NCBI GenBank assembly: GCA_902799075.1 | Contig: CADBYZ010000005.1 | Location: forward strand, 1-40,188 | Reading direction: 5' to 3' | Length of the DNA: 40,188 bases | From: Oscillospiraceae bacterium | GTDB lineage: Bacteria; Bacillota; Clostridia; Oscillospirales; Oscillospiraceae | In this document: piece after piece, positions 34,957-40,188 of the stretch | Layout of the letters: every line of letters starts with the position of its first letter | Numbering within the stretch: the first letter of the stretch is position 1 | Notes under the pieces: model-generated | Database searches by the model: none | What the model was told of the DNA's origin: nothing | Seen by the model: the letters and a program-made list of their open reading frames with translations, nothing else | Translations under genes and position numbers: made by a program

Positions 34957-35688
34957 TTACGCGAGGTTCCCCGTGGCGTACATCGTCGCCGTGAGGGCAA
35001 CAATCGGCGCGGTCTCGCACCGCAGGATGCGCTCGCCCATGGAGCAGACGTGCAGGCCGCAGAGTCTGGCGAGCTTCGCTTCAAACTCGGCAAAGCCGCC
35101 CTCGGGGCCGGTGATGATGGCGGCTGTGGCTAAGTCCTTGTGGGTGTCAAGCACCGTGTTCAGGGATTCGCGCTCCCCGGTCTCGTACATGAAAAGGCCG
35201 AGGTCCTTCTTCACCGCGATATCCAGCGCGTCGTGAAATTCCCCTGCCCAGCCGACCTTCGGGATGATGCCGCGGCCGGACTGCTTGGCGGCCTCCTCGG
35301 CAATGCGCTGCCAGCGCTCCAGCTTTTTCGTAGGATCTTCGGGCTTGGCTACGCAGCGGTTGCAGTCGAAAAACAGGATCTCGCAGGCGCCGGCCTCCAC
35401 GCCCTTCTGGATGATGTAATCCACGCGCTCCCCCTTGGGCAGCCCGCACAGGAGCGTGACCTTGACGCTCGGCTCGGCCGGGCACTTGACGACCTCGATC
35501 ACCTCCGCCTCGGCCTGCTCCTTGTCCGCATAGACCAGGCGGCACTTATAGTCGGTGCCCTCGCCGTCGCAGATCACCAGATCCTCGCCGGGGCGCAGAC
35601 GCAGGACACGCACGTGCTCGGCATCGCGGCCGCGGATGATCGCCGTGCCGCCCAGGAGATTGGTACCGGCCATGAAAAATCTCGCCAT
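34957..35688 (-). CDS. rsmE: 16S rRNA m3U1498 methyltransferase RsmE
   Basis: A 243-residue SPOUT-class methyltransferase for U1498 of 16S rRNA. Signatures: RDAEHVRVLRLRPGEDLVI (N-terminal PUA-like domain), LPKGERVDYIIQKGVEAG, EEAAKQSGR, ITGPEGGFAEFE and MGERILRCETAPI, which form the knotted SAM site. Length is typical. ATG 35688 follows GGAGGG. Expressed from its own promoter. Confidence 0.96.
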   Translation of the reverse strand: MARFFMAGTNLLGGTAIIRGRDAEHVRVLRLRPGEDLVICDGEGTDYKCRLVYADKEQAEAEVIEVVKCPAEPSVKVTLLCGLPKGERVDYIIQKGVEAGACEILFFDCNRCVAKPEDPTKKLERWQRIAEEAAKQSGRGIIPKVGWAGEFHDALDIAVKKDLGLFMYETGERESLNTVLDTHKDLATAAIITGPEGGFAEFEAKLARLCGLHVCSMGERILRCETAPIVALTATMYATGNLA

Positions 35689-35724
35689 CGTTTTTCCCTC
35701 CGAGTATGTTCATGCTTTTTCGCA

Positions 35725-35753
35725 ATTATCGCATATTTTTCACAGCTTTGCAA
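35725..35753 (-). promoter_or_regulatory. Promoter of rsmE
   Basis: TTGCAA (35748-35753) and GATAAT (35725-35730) with 17-base spacing, minus strand. Confidence 0.6.
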
Positions 35754-35784
35754 GTGTGCGCATAGGATGAAGCGGTGATGATCC

Positions 35785-35997
35785 ATGAACAATTTTGACC
35801 GGGACTGGGAAAAACGCCTGCGTCCCTTTGAGCGGGTATGGGACCGCGTGCGGAACGACCGGCACGACAGGCCCTTCCTGCCGCCTCCGCCGCCGATGTT
35901 CGGCCCGCCGCCCCCGGGACATTTTCCGCCGCCGTTCCCGCCCCGCGGCTGCTGCACGAAAGCGGTAAGGTTCAATCCGCACGGAAGGAGATATTGA
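35785..35997 (+). CDS. Proline-rich small protein (70 residues)
   Basis: MNNFDRDWEKRLRPFERVWD, a charged helical start rich in Arg/Asp, is followed by a Pro/Phe/Gly tract (residues 32-54), a CC pair at 56-57 and a basic end. Third codon positions are GC-rich as in the neighbouring genes, which supports coding. There is no strong ribosome site (GCGGTGATG only) and no clear promoter. The last 26 bases overlap the end of spoIIR on the opposite strand. No family recognised. Confidence 0.5.
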   Translation: MNNFDRDWEKRLRPFERVWDRVRNDRHDRPFLPPPPPMFGPPPPGHFPPPFPPRGCCTKAVRFNPHGRRY

Positions 35998-36583
35998 AAA
36001 GCTTTCCCCACAGCTCCACGATCCGGAAGCGGATCTCCCAGCCCTCCTCTCTTGTGATGAGGGCGTAGTCGTCGGGGTTCATGACCGGCTGCATGGTCTC
36101 CTTCTCCGCCGCAGAGAGGCACACAGGCGGAAACACCACGCACCACCAGTTGTGACCCTGCCCCTCGCCCAGCACCACGCGCAGAGAGCGGTAGCGCCCG
36201 GCGGGCAGGGAAAAGCCCGCATAGTTCCGCGTGGGGTAGCGCTCCTCGCCCAGCGACACGCGCACCGGGCGGCCCTCGGCGGCCTGCTCCGCGACCGCCC
36301 GGATGAGGGGCAGACTGTCGGCCAGGACCTCTCCGGCCTCATCGGCGTTCTGTACGCCCGCAAGCTTCGGGGCAAGCAGGGACAGCACCGCGTCCCGCAC
36401 CCGGAGCTTCACCGCCTGCTCCTCCGGCGCGTCCGACACCGCCAGCACGTGCAGGCGCACAAGGCTCCCGGCAATCGAGGTCTGCCGCCCCTCGGCCCAC
36501 ACGCCCGACAGCAGAAGGAAGCACAGCGTCACAAGTCCCGCCAGCTCCCAGATGTACAAGTGCCTGCTCTTATCCGTAAACAT
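35972..36583 (-). CDS. spoIIR: Stage II sporulation protein R
   Basis: A 203-residue secreted signalling protein made in the forespore under sigma F, which triggers SpoIIGA to process pro-sigma E in the mother cell. An N-terminal membrane/signal segment (about 11-30) is followed by the family hallmarks LVRLHVLAVSDAPEEQAVKL, KLRVRDAVL and GHNWWCVVFPPVC. Length is normal. ATG 36583 follows AGGAGGG. No sigma-F promoter was identified. Together with ypeB it marks the host as a spore former. Confidence 0.94.
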   Translation of the reverse strand: MFTDKSRHLYIWELAGLVTLCFLLLSGVWAEGRQTSIAGSLVRLHVLAVSDAPEEQAVKLRVRDAVLSLLAPKLAGVQNADEAGEVLADSLPLIRAVAEQAAEGRPVRVSLGEERYPTRNYAGFSLPAGRYRSLRVVLGEGQGHNWWCVVFPPVCLSAAEKETMQPVMNPDDYALITREEGWEIRFRIVELWGKLFNISFRAD

Positions 36584-36629
36584 GAAAACCGCCCTCCTGT
36601 ATGTTCAAGCTGCACATATCCTCTTTGCC

Positions 36630-36684
36630 ATTCTGAGCGAAGCGAAGGATCTACAAGATTCTTCGGCGCAAGGCGCCTCAGAAT
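36630..36684. repeat. GAGCGAAGCGAAG-type palindromic repeat
   Basis: Outer arms ATTCTGAG (36630-36637) and CTCAGAAT (36677-36684) enclose an inner hairpin GAAGGATCT / AGATTCTTC (one mismatch). The sequence ATTCTGAGCGAAGCGAAG is a dispersed non-coding repeat known in many bacteria. It lies between spoIIR and ispE. Confidence 0.8.
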
Positions 36685-36749
36685 AACAGAATCGGAATGT
36701 TCGATCTGCATACAGTATGGGCGGTTTTGATCATTATTAAACCGTTTGT

Positions 36750-37616
36750 TCAGTTCGTGCGGCCCACGCACCTTGCCTTTTCGCAGAAGCCGTATTCCCG
36801 GCGCAGCTCGGTGACGGCCGCATCCGGTGCGGCGCCGGGGCGGAATACGCCGAAGACCGCCGAGCCCGTGCCCGTCATCACAGCGCCGAGGGCGCCGTGG
36901 TCCAGGAGCCGCCCCTTGATCTCCCGCACGGTGCGCATGCGGCGGTCGTCCACATCCTCGAAGACATTGTACATCCGGCGGCAGATCTGCTCGAGATCGC
37001 CGTCGTGAAGGGCGTTCACGATCCCGGCGGTGTCCGGGTGGCAGCGGGCGGCGCACTGGTCGAGCTTTTTGAAGAGCTCCGGCGTGGAGACGGAGAAGTC
37101 CGGCTTGCAGATGATGAAGTCGCACGCGGGCATATCCGGCAGGCTTTCCAGCTTTTCGCCGCGCCCGGTGGCAAGGGCCGTGCCGCCGCGCACGCAGAAG
37201 GGCACGTCGGACCCCACCTCCGCCGAGAGCGTCTCAAGCTCCTCTGGCGAGAGGGCCGCGTAGTGCCGGTTCAGGGCCCGCAGCACCGCCGCCGCGTCGG
37301 ACGAGCCGCCGCCCATGCCCGCGCCGACCGGGACCTTCTTGTCGAGGGTGATGAGCATGCCCTGGCCCTCGAGCCCGGCGGCATGCAGGTAGCAGAGCGC
37401 CGCCTTCACGGCGAGGTTTCTGGTGTCGCCCGGCACAAAGCTCAGGTTGGTCTTCGCCTGTACGCGCCCGGTGTCGTTGAAGCTGATGTCCACGCTGTCG
37501 CACAGGGACACGGTCTGCATGACCATGGTCATATCGTGGTAGCCGTCCGCGCGCCTCTCGGCCACATCCAGGGAGATGTTCAGCTTCGCCCAGGCGCTTT
37601 CGTGCAGTGTAGTCAA
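36750..37616 (-). CDS. ispE: 4-diphosphocytidyl-2-C-methyl-D-erythritol kinase
   Basis: A 288-residue GHMP kinase that phosphorylates CDP-ME in the non-mevalonate isoprenoid pathway. It starts with WAKLNISLDVAERRADGYHD, the IspE signature, and has the ATP loop VPVGAGMGGGSSDAAAVL and the C-terminal MTGTGSAVFGVF. Length is typical. The start is TTG 37616, eight bases after GGAGG; no suitable ATG exists. A palindromic element lies immediately upstream, so the promoter probably lies in or beyond it. Confidence 0.95.
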   Translation of the reverse strand: MTTLHESAWAKLNISLDVAERRADGYHDMTMVMQTVSLCDSVDISFNDTGRVQAKTNLSFVPGDTRNLAVKAALCYLHAAGLEGQGMLITLDKKVPVGAGMGGGSSDAAAVLRALNRHYAALSPEELETLSAEVGSDVPFCVRGGTALATGRGEKLESLPDMPACDFIICKPDFSVSTPELFKKLDQCAARCHPDTAGIVNALHDGDLEQICRRMYNVFEDVDDRRMRTVREIKGRLLDHGALGAVMTGTGSAVFGVFRPGAAPDAAVTELRREYGFCEKARCVGRTN

Positions 37617-37633
37617 ATGGAAAACCTCCGGTT

Positions 37634-37800
37634 TTCAGTTTGGAGTTAGGAGTTTGGAGTTAGAAGTTTGGAGTTAGGAGTTAGGAGCTTGGAGTGAAGA
37701 AGTTTATGTTGTGTGCTTCGCGGGCGCGCTTCCGATGATTCAAACCCGTCCCCGGGGGCAACACCATAACTCCACACTCCACACTCCTAACTCCACACTA
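37634..37800. repeat. GGAGTTA-family palindromic element
   Basis: The left end has about six imperfect direct repeats of GTTTGGAGTTAG (37634-37697). The right end (about 37767-37800) carries the inverted units ACTCCACACTCC and TCCTAACTCC. The interior is about 70 bases. The right end runs into the stop codon (37798-37800) of the alpha-glucosidase gene. It has the same architecture as the AAAGTG family but a different unit sequence. Confidence 0.82.
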
Positions 37801-39480
37801 CTCCAGTATGTACACTCTCATCTCATAGGGCCGGGCAGTAAAGCCGTTGCCGATGGTGAAGCAGGTCTCATAGTTTTTCAGCACCAGGCGCCACTTGTCG
37901 AGATTGATGTCGTCGGGCGCGGTGAAGCGCTGCAGCTCGCTCGAGAAGCTGCATACCACCAGGAGCCTCTGCTCGAAGAGGCGGCGCTCGTAGACGTAGA
38001 AATTCCTGTCGTGGGGGTAGAGCTCCCGGTAGTCGCCGCGCAGCACCACCGGGGTGGCCTTGCGGAAGGCGATGAGCCTGCGGTAGAAGTTCAGCAGGGA
38101 GTTGGGGTCCTCCTCCTCGGTGCGGACGTTGACCTCATAGTAGTTGCCGTTGACGAAGAACCAGGGCCTGCCGGTGGTGAAGCCCGCGTTGGGCCCGTCG
38201 TCCCACTGCATGGGGGTGCGGGCGTTTTCCCGCGTGCCCTCCTGGATGAGGGACAGCACCTTCTTCTGCGGCAGAAATTTGGATAAAATGCGCGCGGAGT
38301 TGAAGGTGTTCACGTCCTTGTACATGTCTAGCTCCGGCAGCGGCATGTTGGTCATGCCGATCTCCTGGCCCTGATAAATGAAGGGCGTGCCCTTCTGCAG
38401 CATGTACATGGCCGCCAGCATCTTGCCGCTTTCCGTGCGGTACTTTTCGCTGCCGTAGCGGCTGATGATGCGCGGGTGGTCGTGGTTTTCGATGTACAGG
38501 GCGTTCCAGCCCCGGCCCGCGAGCTTGTACTGCCATTCGGAGAAGGCCTTCTTCATTTTCAGAAGGTTGAACGGGCGGCGCACCATGTCCGTCATGAAGC
38601 AGTCGGCCTCCATGTGGGAGAAGGCGATCATCTCGTCGAGCACCTGATTCGGCCCCTCGGTCACGTAGCGCAGGGCGGTTTCGGCGTCGGTCATGGGGCT
38701 TTCGCCCACGATGAAGCAGTCGTACTGGCTCAGAACGTCGTGCTTGAACTCCTTGAGGTAGTCGTGAACCGCCGGGCGGTTGGAGTAGTGCCGCAGGCCG
38801 TTTGCCACCGGGATCTTCGGGTAGGCGTTGGGCAGCCCCGGGGCCTTGGAAATGAAGGTGATCACGTCCTCCCTGAAGCCGTCCACCCCCATGTCGAGCC
38901 AGAAGCGCAGGATGCGCTTGACCTCGTCGCGCACCCTGGGATTATCCATGTTCAGGTCCGGCTGCTTTTTGGCGAACAGGTGCAGGTAGTACTCGTCGAG
39001 GTTGGAGTCATACTCCCAGGCCTCGCCCTCAAAGACCGAGGTCCAGTTGTTGGGAGGCAGGCGCCGCCCGCCGCTGCCGCTTTTGCCGGAGCGCCAGTAA
39101 TAATAATTATGGTAGGGGTTGTCGCGGCTCTTGCGGCTTTCAATAAACCAGGGGTGCTCGTCCGAAGTGTGGTTGATAACGAGGTCCATAAACACGCGCA
39201 TCCCGCGGTCGTGGGCCTCCTTCAGGACGCGCTTGAAGACCTTCAGGTCGCCGAAGTCCGGGTGGATGTCCATGTAGTCGGAGATGTCGTAGCCCCAGTC
39301 CGCGTTCGGGGAGGGGTAGAGCGGCGAGAACCAGATCGCGTCCACGCCCAGGCTCTTGATGTAGTCAAGCCGGTACAGCACGCCGTAGAGATCGCCGATC
39401 CCGTCGTCGTTGCCGTCGCAGAAGCTCCGGGGCCAGATGTGGTAGACCACCATATCCTTGTACCAGGGAGTAAACGCCAT
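37798..39480 (-). CDS. GH13 alpha-glucosidase, oligo-1,6-glucosidase type
   Basis: A 560-residue glycoside hydrolase of family 13, subfamily 31 type, without a signal peptide, so cytoplasmic. The catalytic triad is visible: nucleophile D205 in GFREDVI, acid/base E260 in IVGESP and transition-state aspartate D334 in ENHDHPR. VYHIWPRSFCDGNDDGIGDL and VINHTSDEHPWF are also typical. Valine 206 after the nucleophile is the residue associated with alpha-1,6 preference; Thr or Ala there favours alpha-1,4. Isomalto-oligosaccharides are therefore likely substrates (inference); trehalose-6-phosphate hydrolase is a less likely alternative. ATG 39480 follows GGAGGGG. No transporter lies beside it. Confidence 0.92.
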   Translation of the reverse strand: MAFTPWYKDMVVYHIWPRSFCDGNDDGIGDLYGVLYRLDYIKSLGVDAIWFSPLYPSPNADWGYDISDYMDIHPDFGDLKVFKRVLKEAHDRGMRVFMDLVINHTSDEHPWFIESRKSRDNPYHNYYYWRSGKSGSGGRRLPPNNWTSVFEGEAWEYDSNLDEYYLHLFAKKQPDLNMDNPRVRDEVKRILRFWLDMGVDGFREDVITFISKAPGLPNAYPKIPVANGLRHYSNRPAVHDYLKEFKHDVLSQYDCFIVGESPMTDAETALRYVTEGPNQVLDEMIAFSHMEADCFMTDMVRRPFNLLKMKKAFSEWQYKLAGRGWNALYIENHDHPRIISRYGSEKYRTESGKMLAAMYMLQKGTPFIYQGQEIGMTNMPLPELDMYKDVNTFNSARILSKFLPQKKVLSLIQEGTRENARTPMQWDDGPNAGFTTGRPWFFVNGNYYEVNVRTEEEDPNSLLNFYRRLIAFRKATPVVLRGDYRELYPHDRNFYVYERRLFEQRLLVVCSFSSELQRFTAPDDINLDKWRLVLKNYETCFTIGNGFTARPYEMRVYILE

Positions 39481-39503
39481 GGGGTTCCCCTCCTTCTAAA
39501 GTC

Positions 39504-39640
39504 ACTTTGCACATATTTTACCACAACCGCAATGCGGCTGTGGTAAAATATGTCATGTTTTCCGGTTGCCGCGAAAGCGGCGAGGAAAACGACTTGAATT
39601 AAATAAAATAAGTGCTTTGCACTTATTTTACCACATGCGG
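39504..39640. repeat. Cluster of nested palindromes upstream of the alpha-glucosidase gene
   Basis: A 20-base-pair hairpin with one mismatch spans 39511-39553 (arms ACATATTTTACCACA plus CCGC). A second hairpin, 39557-39590, pairs GTTTTCC with GGAAAAC around GCCGC-gaaa-GCGGC. A third, 39605-39629, is a perfect 11-base-pair AAAATAAGTGC stem. CTTTGCAC(A/T)TATTTTACCACA occurs twice in direct orientation (from 39505 and from 39615). The segment from about 39539 to 39636 also has TGTGGTAAAATA inverted ends. Beyond it, up to 39836, only TTGGGAA/TTCCCAA arms (39671, 39721), a promoter candidate and a GAGTC hairpin near 39797-39818 were seen. Confidence 0.8.
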
Positions 39641-39652
39641 GGACAATTGCAA
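39625..39652 (-). promoter_or_regulatory. Possible promoter of the alpha-glucosidase gene
   Basis: TTGCAA (39647-39652) and TAAAAT (39625-39630) with 16-base spacing, minus strand. The -10 box belongs to the repeated TGTGGTAAAATA motif, so the hairpins would lie in the leader, about 140 bases from the ATG. Confidence 0.45.
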
Positions 39653-39739
39653 CAAAACACGGAAGTTTTTTTGGGAACAAATCCGAAGCGCTGTGCGTCA
39701 TAGAAATTGAAAGGTACAAATTCCCAAGCCGGAATTATG

Positions 39740-39768
39740 TTGACAAAAGACGGCTTTTGTGCCATCAT
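39740..39768 (+). promoter_or_regulatory. Possible promoter of the terminal secreted-protein gene
   Basis: Perfect TTGACA (39740-39745); the -10 region CATCAT (39763-39768) at 17-base spacing is weak. Confidence 0.4.
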
Positions 39769-39836
39769 TTTATCGACTCGATTCCGCACTTTTGCGAGAG
39801 TCCGGCCTCCGGCCGGGACTCGGAAAGGATAAAGAC

Positions 39837-40188
39837 ATGAAAACAAAGAAATGGATAGCCCTGGGGGCTGACGCTGCTGATGCTGCTGTCGCTCGCGCCC
39901 GCGGCGCTGGCAGCGGAGAGCGTCCTGGGTGATGTGCTCGCGGAGCTTGGCCCGGGGCTGAGCTTGCGCAGCATGATCGACCCCGACAAGGGCCAGATCG
40001 ATCTTGCCGGCAGCAGCTTCCAGCTGGAAAACCTCGTCTTCTTCGACGAGGCCGTGGTGGATGAAGAGTGCGAGATCTGCCTCGTGGAGACCACGAAGGA
40101 CGCCATGATCCTCGATGAGAACGCCTTGCCAGAGGGGCTGAAGGCCAAGGTGCGCAGTGAAAAGGTCCGTGTGCCCGACGGCCGGGAC
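39837..40188 (+). pseudogene. Secreted protein of unknown function, frameshifted and partial
   Basis: ATG 39837 follows AAAGGA and begins MKTKKWIALG. In this frame a stop comes after about 31 codons. Removing one base from the GGGGG run at 39863-39867 instead gives a typical signal peptide (LTLLMLLSLAPAALA) and an open frame to the window end, with an acidic mature part (AESVLGDVLAELGPGL, then LENLVFFDEAVVDEECEICL). The single-base excess could be a sequencing error or a real mutation; five G is short for phase variation. The protein family was not recognised, and the gene continues beyond the window. Confidence 0.75.

Noticed and set aside
37798..39480. Trehalose-6-phosphate hydrolase as the function of the GH13 enzyme
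   Set aside because: No trehalose PTS or TreR gene is nearby, and the GFREDVI motif with Val206 fits an oligo-1,6-glucosidase equally well or better; it is kept as an alternative only.

Overview
The window reads as chromosome of a high-GC, anaerobic, spore-forming Firmicute, most likely an Oscillospiraceae-type gut Clostridium. This is an inference from the gene set: A/V-type ATPase, the sporulation/germination proteins YpeB and SpoIIR, the Asp23-FakA pair, AddAB, secreted FMN/FAD reductases and GC-rich third codon positions. No rRNA, tRNA, CRISPR array, prophage or IS transposase was recognised.

Layout. 1-7860 (minus): an A/V-ATPase operon in the order F-I-(secreted unknown)-K-E-C-G-A-B, entering the window at B. 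The rotor-ring subunit keeps the Na+-ligand pattern of Enterococcus hirae NtpK. The catalytic A subunit appears broken: the P-loop region is missing and a second gap shifts the frame. 7969-9237: ypeB. 9339-18189 (minus): the accessory centrepiece. It holds a secreted one-FMN flavin reductase, a secreted Sel1-repeat protein, a zinc-ribbon Ser/Thr kinase whose outer domain is homologous to the Sel1 protein's C-terminal domain, and a 1169-residue membrane-anchored reductase with six FMN-binding domains around one FAD/fumarate-reductase core. 18308-24431: tadA and pta (minus), then an XRE regulator overlapping lepA, then asp23-fakA (plus). 24667-31471 (minus): addA and addB. 31612-34320: an aminotransferase, a DtxR-type repressor with an iron-type ligand set and a DtxR-box-like site, and an E2-like acyltransferase lacking its catalytic histidine. 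34370-34900: a comparatively A/T-rich intergenic block with its own promoter, paired segments and tiny ORFs. 34957-39480: rsmE, a proline-rich small ORF, spoIIR, ispE and a GH13 alpha-glucosidase. 39837-end: a secreted protein whose signal-peptide region carries a one-base frameshift.

The intergenic spaces hold several families of short palindromic, MITE-like elements, three of which end exactly at a stop codon. Many genes have clear promoters with 16-18 bp spacing and hairpin terminators; these are listed individually.

How the genes may work together (inference). The two flavin reductases resemble secreted reductases used for anaerobic respiration with organic acceptors, with flavins attached by an ApbE-type transferase that is not in the window. 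The kinase/Sel1 pair may sense an envelope signal through a shared outer domain. The A-subunit gap and the terminal frameshift could be true decay or assembly error, and this cannot be settled from the sequence alone.
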